The notes beneath the pieces are model-generated. The model was not told where the DNA came from and did no database searches. It saw only the letters and a list, made by a program, of their open reading frames with translations. Source: Hypomesus transpacificus (Eukaryota > Chordata > Actinopteri > Osmeriformes > Osmeridae). Taken from it: a stretch of 64,000 nt of DNA. A program made the position numbers and the translations under genes. Positions 23,448 to 35,030 of this stretch are shown one piece after another (the stretch's first letter is position 1; every line of letters starts with the position of its first letter). Location: the NCBI RefSeq assembly GCF_021917145.1, contig NC_061082.1, forward strand, positions 10,452,237 to 10,516,236, in the 5' to 3' direction.

Positions 23448-26400
23448 TCAAAAGTTGAAGGAGAATGGCAATGCATCCACAGCTCCTCCCGTTTCCTGGT
23501 TCCCAGGGCTCTGGTCAGAAAAGGCAAACTCAAAGTCGTCTTCCGACTTCTCAGATTGGTCAAAGGGAAAGCCTGCAGAAACATTATAACTCACACAGGT
23601 GTCATACCAGTACATCAGCAGGCCTATAACAGAACATCCATACCAAGTACTTACCACTTGTGGACTTGGATCCAGAGGGTTTCTGGATAACAACAAACAA
23701 GATATGAGCTTGAACTTTAAGGTCTACTCAGCAAAGTATAGATACCACACTCTTACCTTGTCACTGAAATAAGAGCTTGTGAAAGTAAAAGGAGAGTCCT
23801 GTAATAGGAAAGAAGACATTTGTATTCTAAAACAGTGAATCAAATGGTCGTTCAGGCCTTGTCTTACAATTGTTCTGCCCTCACCTCTGCTTGTGGCGAG
23901 GCCATGTTGAAGCCACAGTCGAACCCTGAGAAGCCTGGGGTGGCAGAGCTCATGGAGAACAGGAAGCCTGGAGATGTGGCATCTCCACTCTCCTGGTGAC
24001 CGGGAGAACTGCTGGGGCTGGAGCTGCAGGGGCAGGTTTAGGGGCGCACATTAGTGACACGTCCACCAAAAGATAATTGAAATGTCCGCACCAAAAAACT
24101 GCAACAGAGCAGGGGTTATGTTAGCATAAAGGTTGAGAAAAAAGTTTGTTCAAACCAATCCCGCTCTTGGTAAACGGTACCCACCCAGCAACTGACCACC
24201 TCTCGTTAACAACTCTTTAGCCAGGTATAAGGTTACACAGGACATTAAACTTACTGAAATGGTCAGATTCATTGTCAATTCATTATCAGGCTTAATGACT
24301 GAGTGATCTTACACAAGTGAGAAGGTCGGGGTATTTGACACTGCTTTCATTCTCCGTGGGGAGATATGAGGGCCTTCTCTGGAAGGTGAACCCTGACTGG
24401 TAAAAGCTCTAGAAGGGGAAGACTGAGTACAGGCCATCAAAGTTAGGGAAGACTGCTTCTTCTCCCCCTGCTCCTCCTCCTCAATCATGTGCCTGAAAGG
24501 TGCCTGCTCCTCGTCCACGGTCTCTCTCTGCCCCACCACCTCTGTCTCCTCTGCTATACTAGCTAGAGTAGGAGGCTCGTCCTGATAAGAGAACACTGTG
24601 AGTTTAAGTGCATTTCAACTTGCTTTTATGTTGTATGCTTTACAAAACCATAAACCCTGTATTGATGGGGCTAACACTGGATGAATATGAATACTAACAG
24701 TGCGTTCACACTGCTGCGACGCGATCGCTTGCCATCGCTTGCCTTCCCACAGTTCACCACGCTCGGGGGCGTTTCAAACAGATACATGTAGAATGTAGTT
24801 CTCTAAAGTCACTATTGTAGTTGTCATGGCCAAGTGTGCAGACTTGGGTTTACGTAGTTGCAACATCGATCAAAATACAACTTGTATACAACATACAAAA
24901 CTGTTTAATAGACATACACGTTGACATGTGTAAAAAACGTTTTACTATATTCCTCAGTCTCTGCTAATCTGTCAATACGATAGGGAGTTCTAGCCGGGGT
25001 AGCTAGCTAGTTACCACAGAACGAAGTTACGTAATGTCACTAGACTGAATTAGAAAGTACAAGCACCAACAACTTAGGCAACCTTGCGCCATGCATTGTT
25101 TTTTTTAAATGAACATCTCTGTACAAATACAGCTATGTATCGTACAGGACTGGGTGAGCAGCCACACAAACGATTAGTTTCTCCTTCACCTTGAAACCTA
25201 GAAAGCTAGAAATGTTTGCCATGGTTGCTACGTTAGGAGAAAAAAGAAAACACTCCGATTGGCCATCGCTAGCGAAAATCGCTCCTCATTTGCATAAAGT
25301 TGAGAAAATCTCAACTCTGTCGCGTCGCTACCCACAATGCACCACGCAAGCGATTTGCCTGGCTTCATAGAAAATGAATGGAAAACATGTTGTCGCTCGC
25401 ATCGCGTCGCTGCAGTGTGAACGCACTGTAAGAGATGTATTGACTAGATCAAAATACTTTTTGTTATCAACCTAAATTGTTATCAGCCCAAGTTTTGTTA
25501 TCAACCCAATAAATATGTTTCTGTCCAATGTATGGGGCCGGATTATAAAATTGATTGTAAAGAAGTTTTGTTTAATCTTAAGGAACAACATGTAAAAGAC
25601 CTGCACATCTAGCACACTTCCTTGGTTGCGATCCATACTTGAAACCTCAACTGATGGCTGCAATTGTTCTGGAGAAATGAGACACTTCAAATTACAAACA
25701 GGAAGAGATGTAATACACAAGACTTTTAAAACATTACAATGCAATTTTTCACATACCTATTACTTCCTTGTTGGACCACATTTCAGGACTAGCAACTCCT
25801 TCAGATGGAGGGTAGGCTGGTGTGTTCAAACTGATGGTTTCCTCAAGATTCTCCTCAGCCATTCCCTCACCAATGTCCTGACAACCATCCTGAAATATTT
25901 TCAGTCACATCACAATGAAAAAAAATGCTATAACTGATGAAACTTCAGTTATACACAGTATTATAATGAAATGTGTGAAATGGCCCCGCTTGAATTGCTT
26001 GAACAACCACCTCCACATTAAAGTCCCTAGAATGAGAACTGGACAGATATTTTAACTGGGAGGTTGGTGACAGCCTAAACACCAGCTAGGTTTACCTGCC
26101 CCTTTGGCTGGGTGAGGTGGAGAGAAGACAAGTGTATGTGAGCATCGAGGTCATCTGCTTGATGATCTGGCTGTCTGTTAGGCTCCTCAGTACTCACACG
26201 ATCAGAGACACTGTATGGCAAACTGGAGTCTTTAGAGACTGGGGTTGGATATACAACCAATCACCATGAACTGTGAGAAAACACTCACTGACCTTACCTT
26301 TCTGCTGAGTTCTCAATGGAAAAAGTACTGTGTGTTTTCCCTAGGGAAATATAAAAAGGCTTTAAGCTGTCAAGTGCTAAACCAGGAGAAAAAGAAAACT

Positions 26401-27676
26401 ATAAATCAGACTTGTTACCATGCTGATCTTCTAGCTCTTTCTCTCTCATTCTTATCTGTCCATCGCAAGCTTTAATGCGACGCTCAATCTCCTCATTCTC
26501 AGACTGTATCATGAGGAGTTTTTTGGCAAGAGGACTTTCACAGTAATACTCTTTGTATTTCTGGAACACCTTTTTGTAGCTTTCAATTCTCTCCTGGTAG
26601 ACCTTCCTAAGACACAAAATGGCAATTGGACACATCAACTTCTATGTTCTAATGTTAATTACAGTGTGCCATTTCATCTCGAGTGTAAGCCTACAGAAAA
26701 CAGTACTAGGCTTACTTTTCTTGATTGCAGTTCTCTTGTGTCCTCTCCAGTTCCAACTGCAACACTTTCTCATACTGTTGAAGGTAGTTGTTGGTTGCCT
26801 TCATGCTACAATTTGAGCAGAAATACAGTAACATACAGTAGATGGTTAACTTAGGATGTATCATCTGGTTTGGTCTCACAAAGTACTGTATGTGTGTCAA
26901 TAAACTCTAGTGGACCATCTTTCTGTTTACCTTTTTGCATTGGCTTTAAAATGCTTTACAATTTTCTGTTTCTGATTAATTTCATCTTCAAGTTTCCTTA
27001 TACTGCAGGTGGTAGTTTCTATGTAAGATTTCTTCTGAGCAATATTAGCTTTGCAAACTGATGAGGTAGAAATATAAATTAACAGGACACTTAATGAAAG
27101 TAAATTGCGGAGGCTACTGAATAGTTTACTAGTACTAGTAGCTACTAATCTTCAATGAAGGGGACAACTTACGTTCTATTTGTTGATTTATCGCATTCTT
27201 CTTTTGAGACAGTTCCCTAGACTGCAGAACTGTAACATCACAGGAAAAGATTAATATAATGTAAGTTTGCCAGACAGTCTGGCTCCGACATGGGCATTTG
27301 GAAATCAGGGCACTCAAGTCTCACGCGTTTGCGGTGACTGACGCATTTCAGCCATTTCTCACGCTCTCACGCAACACCTTATATTTCTCACACATTTCAA
27401 CCATTTCTCACGCAAAGAAGTAAGGGATAACTTGTCTCGCTATTTAAAATGTACAAGTAATGGACGAGGCGCAGGCATACTAACATGATAGTTGTCTATT
27501 GGTTATATAGCCAATCAGTAAACATCACCAGCAACCCCCCACCCTCCTATACCCAAACGTTGAAAGGTATGTTAATCTCATGCAAAAACCTTTATAAAAT
27601 TTGAGCTCTGTGAAATGAACTTACCCAGCTGAAGTAGGAGGATGTCTATGTTCACAAATGATTCTTGGCCATCCAT
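23448..27676 (-). CDS. six6os1: SIX6OS1 (C14orf39)-like synaptonemal complex central element protein
   Basis: The mammalian protein belongs to the central element of the synaptonemal complex and binds SYCE1 in meiosis. Coding exons in transcript order: 27676-27625, 27229-27173, 27057-26931, 26805-26716, 26606-26419, 26238-26096, 25889-25757, 25668-25601, 24581-24313, 24023-23885, 23798-23757, 23682-23655, 23572-23448. They give 486 codons plus stop (human 587 residues). The N-terminus MDGQESFVNIDILLLQL aligns with the human pattern FVSLDRLLLEF. A long coiled coil follows, with VYQERIESYKKVFQKYKEYY and SENEEIERRIKACDGQIRMR matching the human YQETVEK and REHEEIQSRVLACTEQLKM blocks. The tail is acidic, then F/S-rich, ending LPFSFNF, like the human tail FPFSFG...FTFF. 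The acceptor of the exon starting at 26238 has a weak pyrimidine tract but is the one that keeps the frame open. Assignment is by remembered family pattern, not by a search. Confidence 0.8.
24698..25428. mobile_element. Harbinger-like MITE, 731 bp
   Basis: The ends are long inverted repeats: left CAGTGCGTTCACACTGCTGC, and the right end reverse-complemented reads CAGTGCGTTCACACTGCAGC, both continuing into GACGCGAT. TAA flanks the element on both sides (24695-24697 and 25429-25431), matching the 3-bp TWA target duplications of PIF/Harbinger transposons. There is no transposase. It lies in the SIX6OS1-like intron between exons 24581-24313 and 25668-25601. Confidence 0.8.
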
Positions 27677-28295
27677 TGTGGCTTAACAGATAATTAGGAA
27701 ATCTAGCCTAACAATTTCATTAGAATGCAACACATGTTAGCATAGTTAGCAGTAATGTAGCAAGAAAGTAACGTTTAGGCTAAAGTTTAGGCAGTTGCAA
27801 TTGCCGGCTAACAGCTAGCTAGCTACTGTAGCCCAACCCTAACCCTATGTAAAGTGTGCAAATATTTGACCTGACCATTCAAAGTGAGTAGTTCTAAAAG
27901 GAATTTCGATTTTAAAAGCTTAAGAACGGTTTAATTTACCTACCCTGCTGGTATAGTTATTGTCAGGCTAGCATTTAACTTTACAAGTATCACGACGCGC
28001 CGAAGTGGCGCCAAAGCTGTGAAAATGTTCAGCGAGAACGGAGAACCGTTTTCTCATTTGCTCGCGCTTACTTGCTCCTCGCACTGCAAAGATATTTTTA
28101 CAACTAACGCTAGTTTCTGTTGTCATACCCATGTCAAAATCATAAGTTAGTCCTAGTAACATCTTGTGTCAAAAGTAGCAATTGTGTATCAAACGCTTGC
28201 CATCAGCTTCTCTGTCTCTTTTCGAGTGCATTGTGCCTGTTAGATGTTATGGGAAGTTCACATAATTTTATCTTGCTACCCATATCTTTCAATAG
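27677..28295. other. 5' flank of the SIX6OS1-like gene; no gene seen
   Basis: Contains the presumed promoter and 5' UTR of the minus-strand gene. There is a CCCTAACCCTA-like short stretch near 27835. A GC-richer patch at 27985-28080 includes 'cacgacgcgccgaagtggcgcc'. A 64-codon minus-strand ORF (28162-27968) shows no family features and I did not accept it. Confidence 0.4.
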
Positions 28296-28975
28296 GTGGC
28301 AGTCAAGCATGTTCCCATTGCTAAAGTAATAAATACACCTGTGGTGAGTGAACCAATCCCCTTTTCATACTAACTTACTTACTATTCATAGATTCAATTT
28401 CATAGTTGTCTCAGTGTTATCAAAAACCATAGTGTTTTTACAGATAAAATCCCTATTGCACTATTAACTCTAACTGGTTGTTGTGTTCTCTGTTTATAAA
28501 ACCCTGGGTGGAAAGCTCTGCAAGCTCCCGCTGTAGGTGGTGCCCTTGCACCAAGAAGGTCAGGGATGAGGAGGTGAGGGGCGAAGCCAGGGTTGGAGAA
28601 GGAGGGGGCGGTCAGGCAGCAGTGGAGCGACTGGTACGAGCTCGACCAGGAGCTGATCGGGGTTCTGGAGAGGCCTGTACCCGTCGTAGACCTGTTTGAT
28701 TACATCCAGGAGAGAGGAGAATACTCCCAGAGGATCATGCCAGGGTAAGCTTGTGCAGACAAGTTCATCACAACCATCCACATTCAGAAAGCTATTTATG
28801 AAAATAAAAATGTACCTCAATTTGCCTCTCCCAACTCTCTTTCATCTTTCTCTCTGTCTCTCTTTCTGTAGATCATTCTGAGGCAGATGGTTAATTCCTT
28901 GATAAAAAATTTAATTCAACCAGAGAACCTTCTGGTTGAGATCAGTTCTGCGGTTCTGCTGTTCTGCATTCGGGT
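28296..28975 (+). pseudogene. Decayed Pim-like serine/threonine kinase fragment
   Basis: Three blocks resemble successive pieces of fish Pim-family kinases. Block 28296-28343 sits between an AG and a GTGAGT and encodes VAVKHVPIAKV (the catalytic lysine strand). Block about 28545-28742 encodes WYELDQELIGVLERPVPVVD then LFDYIQERG, matching the Pim hinge ERPEPVQDLFDFITERG. Block 28873-28974 encodes LRQMVNSL...QPENLLVE, the position where kinases have HRDIKPEN. The middle block needs a frameshift upstream of WYEL and has a stop in the alternate frame. The third block does not join in phase and has lost the HRD motif. No glycine loop or DFG segment was found. Teleosts carry many Pim-like copies, so this is most likely a dead retained fragment. 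Confidence 0.65.
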
Positions 28976-28987
28976 ATGGAGGACTAA

Positions 28988-29055
28988 ATGTGCCAAAATT
29001 AAATACATAAATAAATAAATACTTAAATAAATAAATACTTAAATAAATAAATAGA
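28988..29055. repeat. AT-rich short tandem repeat (aaataaataaatactt)
   Basis: Repeats of 'aaataaataaatactt' and 'aaataaat' directly follow the last Pim-like block and mark its right edge. Confidence 0.8.
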
Positions 29056-29074
29056 CATCTCTTAAGTGATGATA

Positions 29075-30190
29075 TTGTTAACATGGGGCCTGTTCACAGT
29101 CACGTTTATTGAAGCAAGCGCATGATCAGGTAGAGGGTCAGAGAAGTGTGTGCGTCTTGGTTGTGCCAGGCTGCCAGCACCGTTCTACAGCTCCACACCA
29201 GGAATAAACCATTACAGGTTACGTTTTAGGGCCATTTAAACATGTTCAGGAAAAACAGTGTTTTATAAAGCCTAAAACACTGCAGTTCCATGAGGACAGT
29301 TCTATCAAATGGCAATGTCCCGCCTCTTTACATTTAAAATGAAATGCGCATTTCATTTTAAATGAAAAGAGGCGGGACATAAGCAGTTTTATCAAAGTCC
29401 CGCCTCTTTACATTTAAAATGAAATGCACATTTCATTTTAAATGAAAAGAGGCAGGATATAAGCAGTTCTATCAAAGTCCCGCCTCTTTACATTTAAAAT
29501 GAAATGCACATTTCTTTTCCTTTGAAAAGAGGCGGGACATAACCAGTTGCACAGACCTGTCCTTATTGGACTGCAATGTTTTACTCTTGGAGCACTGTGA
29601 TTGGACACTGTGTTTGATAGCAAACTGTCAGACCTGAGCTGTCAATCAAGGAGCAGACATATTCAGTCTTATTGAAATGCAAATGGTCCACTTTGAAAAC
29701 GACTGAACCAGACATTTTCTTGTTAACATGTGGCCTGTTCTCAGTCAAGTTCATTGAAGTAAGCGCATGATCAGGTAGAGGGTCAGAGAAGTGTGTGTGT
29801 TTTGGTTGTGCCATGCTGCCAGCACCGTTCAACAGCTCAATACCAGGCATAAACCATTACAGGTTACATTTTAGGGCCATTTAAACATGTTCAGGAAAAA
29901 ACTATGTTTTATAAAGCCTAAAACACTGCAGTTCCATTAGGACAGCTCTATCAAATGGCTTATGTCCCGCCCCTTTTCATTTAAAATGAAATGCGCATTT
30001 CTTTTCCTTTGAAAAGAGGCGGGACTTTGATAAAACTGCTTATGTCCCGGCTCTTTACATTTAAAATGAAATGCGCATTTCATTTTAAATGTAAAGAGGC
30101 GGGACTTTGATAAAACTGCTTATGTCCCGCTTCTTTTCATTTAAAAAGAAATGTGCATTTCATTTTAAATGTAAAGAGGCGGGACTTTGA
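29075..30190. repeat. 645-bp-spaced duplication carrying two palindrome arrays
   Basis: A segment starting at 29075 ('ttgttaacatg.ggcctgttc') recurs from 29720 with about 90 percent identity by eye over roughly 200 bp ('gcgcatgatcaggtagaggg', 'gggccatttaaacatgttca'). Each copy is followed by a 222-bp array of three palindromes: 29317-29538 and 29964-30185. In both arrays the palindromes are 62 bp and repeat every 80 bp. The arms read gtcccgcctcttt...aaagaggcgggac around a central 'aaatgcgcattt' or close variant. The 18-bp spacer is ataagcagttttatcaaa in the first array and its exact reverse complement in the second. No protein is encoded. Confidence 0.85.
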
Positions 30191-30895
30191 TTTACGTGTT
30201 TGGCTGCATATTTTCAGTTAGCAGATGGTACTGTTTGAATCACAATTCCATCTGAAAAATACTAACGGTAACACAGCTGACGCACGCCCTACAATTTCCC
30301 CCATAAATTGTACCATCTCTAGTTCCCCTTTCAAGTAATAAGCCCCTGTGTTCAAGTGTTGAGCATTAAATTAGCTGCATGGTCAGTAGAGATCTTGGGA
30401 CGAAATTGTGTTTGTGTAAATGTTTTATGTAGTTAGATGGTCTGAGGAGAATGAGTGGAGTTGGTGAGTTGCAGTCATTCGCCATAGTTCTAGTACTAAT
30501 GCGAGGCTAGTCTCCATAGATATCTATATTATGTCTATGGATATCTATGCCTATAGTCTCCTCCACGTCTCCCCAATGTGACGTCATCACCAAATTGCGC
30601 TAAAATGCCACTGCTAACACCATAAACGACAAAAACTGGTCTTTAACACCATTTAGAGACACCATTTGGAGATTTTTTTAATTATACACATATCTTGAGT
30701 GCTTCATGTACCCATTTATCAACAGTGATGTTTAACCTGCAATATGGCCTTTAAGTCACGCTCAGAAATGTGTCATTTGCATATTAAAATCACAAGAAAA
30801 TCGAGCCGGGGGCACGCCCCCCCCCCCCCCCACCCCCGTAAATGACACTGTCACCTTTTTTACTCTGAGGAGTTTGCAGGTCTGGCTTTGGCATT
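30191..30895. other. Gene-free spacer in the repeat island
   Basis: There is no coding signal. It contains a C run (30819-30831) and a short internally repeated stretch around 30510-30562 ('tagatatctat', 'ctatggatatctatg'). Confidence 0.5.
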
Positions 30896-31026
30896 CCCAG
30901 CTAACACATGAGTTGCGGCAACGTTGCCAGTAAGTGCTCAGTTGGTAACCCGCGACGTTACCTTCTGGCAACGTCGTGGCAACGTCGTAGCAACGTTATA
31001 AAGGGAATGTTGCCAGTTGGTCCCAT

Positions 31027-31560
31027 GGGCAACGTTGCCACGACGTCGTACCTTGGTCGGCTGGTTACGTTATTTTTAGACCAGTGGGCAACGTTGCCGC
31101 GACGTCGTACCTTGGTCCACTGGTTACGTTATTTTTAGACCAGTGGGCAACGTTGCCGCGACGTCGTACCTTGGTCCGCTGGTAACGTCATTTTTAGGTC
31201 CGTGGGCAACGTTGCCGCGACGTCGTACCTTGGTCGGCTGGTTACGTCATTTTTTGGTCCCATGGACGACGTTGCCGCGACGTCGTACCTTGGTCGGCTG
31301 GTAACGTCATCTTTTGGTCCGTGGGCAACGTTGCCGCGACGTTGTACCTTGGTCGGTTGGTTACGTTATTTTTTGGTCCGTGGGCAACGTTGCCGCGACG
31401 TTGTACCTTGGTCAGCTGGTTACGTTATTTTTTGGTCCCATGGACAACGTTGCCGCGACGTTGTACCTTGGTCGGCTGGTTACCTTATTTTTAGACCCTT
31501 GGACAACGTTGCCGCGACGTCGTCCCTTGGTCGGCTGGTTACCTTATTTTTGTCGCAGGA
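31027..31560. repeat. 59/60-bp tandem array, nine units (left subterminal)
   Basis: Units start near 31027, 31086, 31145, 31204, 31264, 31323, 31382, 31442 and 31501. Each has the core 'gggcaacgttgccgcgacgt' and 'taccttggtcggctggttac', then T-rich DNA. The alternation of 59- and 60-bp steps comes from single-base indels in the T tract. Long plus-strand open frames here arise from the repeat and are not genes. Confidence 0.95.
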
Positions 31561-33434
31561 CAGCGGTTCTTGACTGCAATATAGTGTAAATGTAGACACT
31601 GCATGTAATTCATGTGCTGCTCAGCTCCAGCAGGTCATTGGTCATCAATGTTCTCATATGCAGACACATAGTGTAAATTAAAAAAGACAGAATGTGGAAT
31701 ATAATTTAGTCTTTCATTCTTTACTATAAACATGTACAAAAGCAATCAATGTGTGATGAGTAACATGATTAAGCAAACATTATTTGTAGGCTATAGCACA
31801 CCAAAGCTGTATGACACACAATGCAAATTTGTGCTCCAATAGTTTTGTAATACAAAATTGTTAAATGTGACCAAAAGGTAAGCGACTCTTAAGAGTTTCA
31901 TTTTCAAAGACAAGTCATCACAGAATATTACAATTCTTCCTTAGCAAACCTGCCCCTCAGTCTGCCCCTGAGCAACAACTTTGCGCATGCCCATTTCAAC
32001 GCATTGCTGAAACTGGGCTTCCTAAACAGTTTTTGCCGGGGTCCTACCGTCTTTCACACAATGGATTTTACCTGGAAATAAGTTACTTCAAAGGTGAGTT
32101 TCTTTACAGACATAGTTTTAAATATATAAACATATTTTTAGAAATTGGATGGGGCATAAAGGTTTGAAATTGAGTTATTTATAGCGTTATATCAGATTCA
32201 CATTGTTTACGTTAGGATTTCGCTAGCTAGGTTAAACCCTCCAGAAAGTTATTTTGAAATACTGAAAATGCATACATGTTATCAAAGTTTAGCGTCTGAT
32301 AAATCACCCTCAAAAGAATCAGTGAAAATAAACGTTCAGAACTGTTAGAAAACCCTGTCCCAAAATAGTTTATTTAGCTACAGTAGCTAGCCCTGAATTT
32401 TCAAAGACGCTAGCGCGTGGCTGATCACGTTCACAGTCGGTCATGGCATGCACAACAATGGCGTCTGTAAAAGTATCATGTCACTAATTCTTCCAATTTG
32501 TACATGACATTTGTTTTTGGATACGTTTATTCGTTTTAACCTTTAGATGCGTGAGTTCTAAATATTTAAGACACTTTCACCAGAGTACGTGAGTTATTTT
32601 TCCAAAACGGAAGCTATGTAGCTTTAATTAGCTTCCGTTACCTAGCAACCTAAGATAATACTCGTACCAATGCTACTACTTGCTAGTGTTACTTGTTAGC
32701 CTACTAATTGTACATTTTGAAGCCATACTGTAGTGTTTATCATATAGTTATTGCCCATCGGAAAATAGTTGGTTGGAATGTTCAGAATCACACATGTGCT
32801 ACGCTGTGGGGCCCTGCTTTCGAACATATCACATATACGATGCTTCTTCAAAATCAATACTAATAGGCTACTGTGTACGTAAACTACATTCCACTTTCAT
32901 TTCTGTACAGGTGATCCGACCACCATCACAAGTACTGTGTCCCTTGGAAATTATGGTAAAGTAATGAATGACCGTTTATAACAGTGACAATAATTGAGCC
33001 ATGGCAACCCTAAAGGCTATGCTTTGAAGCAAAAGTATGACTTAAAACGTTTGCATCACCAGATGCCATACCTCTAGGTGTCAACTCTGGTCTGGTGGAG
33101 GAGAACCCATAGGGCGCCCCGGAAAACAGCTGGCAGCCAGGCAAGTGCAAATATAAGACACTCAAAAAAATATTCAAACCATTGCCATTGTAAGGCATAC
33201 CTAATTGTAAGGCATACTTAAGTTGTTCTGATCGTGGGGGGAAACATATTTGTCAAAACAACAAATGTTGTCTTACTAATGCTTTGTATACCCCATTCAG
33301 CTGTACCATCTTGGGCAAAGACCAATCGAGGTAACATTTGTTATGTACATCAATGTTACAGCTAATCTAGAAGAACCACAGTGTATGCCAATCATGCAAA
33401 CTCTTGTAAACTTGTTTTACTTGTCTTTAATTAC

Positions 33435-33628
33435 AGACACATTACAGGTTATGCTCCGGAAGATGGAGACATTGGAAGAGAACCAGCGAGAGGCTCTCCT
33501 GTTCAGGCGACCACAGGGCAGACACACTGAAGAGGTGCCAGTGATGGACCTACAGGTGGCCCAAACACAGGCTGAACTTCAAGACCTTGAGGAGCGCCTT
33601 ACGGTGCTGGAGTTGCGAAAGAGAGCGG
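33435..33628 (+). CDS. Exon-like coding remnant of the 4.2-kb element (coiled-coil; possibly DUF4806-like)
   Basis: An open block between the acceptor 'ttaattacag' and the donor 'gcggtaag' encodes a hydrophilic, heptad-like protein segment with LQVMLRKMETLEENQREALL and VAQTQAELQDLEERLTVLEL. The second part recalls the start of the DUF4806 domain, found in fish proteins that often sit in repeats. That is a weak, memory-based resemblance. Downstream a second block (33719-33821) may continue it (CDEVEDGTGRESCGAP). No complete protein can be assembled. It lies inside the inverted-repeat-bounded element. Confidence 0.35.
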
Positions 33629-34234
33629 TAAGTGTTTGGAGATCCCACAAACTATGGCTTACACGCATTCAACGTTCACATTGGTGCTGACAATAAGTTC
33701 ATGACTTCTAATTCCAGACGCTGTGATGAAGTAGAAGACGGGACTGGGAGAGAAAGCTGTGGAGCTCCGCATAGAGGAAACACTCAAACACACCCCGGCA
33801 GCCCATTCAAAACCAGCCAGGTGAATGAATCATGTTTGCAACTTCCATATCCAATCTTTCACGTGGCTATGACACAAATGTAGAATCACATAATATTTTA
33901 ATTGATGATGTATATTATTTTAGATGTGATTTTTTAAGACTTGTATAGCCCCTTTTCACACGTGCGATTATGTTAATCGAACACTAACTTATTTTGTGCT
34001 TCCTTGTCAGGGCCATCAGACAGGACTCATAGCGGGGACTGGAAGAAGATTTTAATTCATTTTTTGCACTTTGTTTGTTTGGCACTTTTGTTTTGCAGTG
34101 TTTGTTTTGCAGTGTTTTTTTCTTTGCAGTGTTTGTTTTGCAGTGTTTGTTTTGCAGTGGCACTTTTTATCACGTATGTATATATTTTGGCCATTTTAGT
34201 TTTTATTGTAAATGTTACATGCATACTTTGTGCA

Positions 34235-34386
34235 TTGTCATTTTAGCAGACGCTCTTATTTACAGTAAGTACAGGGACATTCCCTGGAGGAAAGTAAGGT
34301 GAAGTGCCTTGCCCAAAGACACATCATTTGGCAGCCTTCTGATTTAATAGCCTGATTCCCTAACCGCTCAGCCATCTGACTCCCTT
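34235..34386 (-). repeat. Truncated tRNA-derived SINE nested in the 4.2-kb element
   Basis: Carries the same body as the copy at 3905-4106 ('gtgaagtgccttgccca', 'accgctcagccatctgactc'), with the middle shortened. It shows that the host element is older than this insertion or its deletion. Confidence 0.8.
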
Positions 34387-34674
34387 TTAGTGTAGGTAGA
34401 GCACATATTTAAGATTCCTTTATGTTGAATGTATATACCTTCCTGCCAAAGTAAATTCCTTGTCTGTGCAAACTTTCATGGCGAATTAAACACTTTCTGA
34501 TTCTGAAATGCTGCCTCGTTTATGATTTAGCTTGAGTCAGGCTACACATCACACACATATTCCTCAGAACGTTGGCTATCTATTATACCAAAACAAGTAG
34601 CCTTCTGGGCAAATGAGGTCTGCATATGAAATATGTTACTTAATATTTAAGTAAATCATTAACGTCGCAGTTAC

Positions 34675-35030
34675 GTACTAGCAACGTCAGAAAGTTACGT
34701 TGCTAGGAGGTTGCGCTTACGGACTGGCAACGTCGGAAAATAACGTTGCCACGACGTTGCGGTTACGGACTGGCAACGTCACAAAACAACGTTGCTAGGA
34801 GGTCGCGGTTACCGACTAGCAACGTCGGAAAATAACGTTGCGACGACGTTGCGGTTACGGACTGGCAACGTCAGAAAGTTACGTTGCTAGGAGGTTGCGG
34901 TTACGGACTGGCAACGTCGGAAAATAACGTTGCCAAGACGTCGCGGTTACGGACTGGCAACGTCGGAAAATTAACGTTGCCGCAACGTTGCGGTTACGGA
35001 CTGGCAACGTCACAAGATGACGTTGCGGCA
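34675..35030. repeat. 46-bp tandem array, about eight units (right subterminal)
   Basis: The word 'ggactggcaacgtc' (or a one-base variant) recurs near 34721, 34767, 34813, 34859, 34905, 34951 and 34998, spaced 46 bp with one 47-bp step. Each unit also holds 'aacgttgc' and 'gcggttac'. The unit differs from the left array in length and order but shares its vocabulary. Confidence 0.95.

Noticed and set aside
26245-26260. Earlier acceptor (after 'tttctcacag', exon starting near 26271) for the SIX6OS1-like exon
   Set aside because: Using it runs into a stop after about 22 codons; the acceptor before 26238 keeps phase with both neighbours.
27968-28162. 64-codon minus ORF upstream of the SIX6OS1-like gene
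   Set aside because: No motif, no splice link to the next exon, and it lies in the presumed promoter region.
31027-31560. Regular repeat series resembling a CRISPR array
   Set aside because: The units are continuous with no unique spacers, the organism is a vertebrate, and the array lies inside an inverted-repeat-bounded element.
31202-31589. Long plus-strand ORFs of about 90-120 codons
   Set aside because: They come from the 59/60-bp tandem array, which happens to lack stops in two frames; the protein only repeats the array.
34004-34302. ORFs rich in Phe/Cys (FCSVCFAV)
   Set aside because: They derive from a short T-rich tandem repeat ('tttgttttgcagtg') inside the 4.2-kb element.
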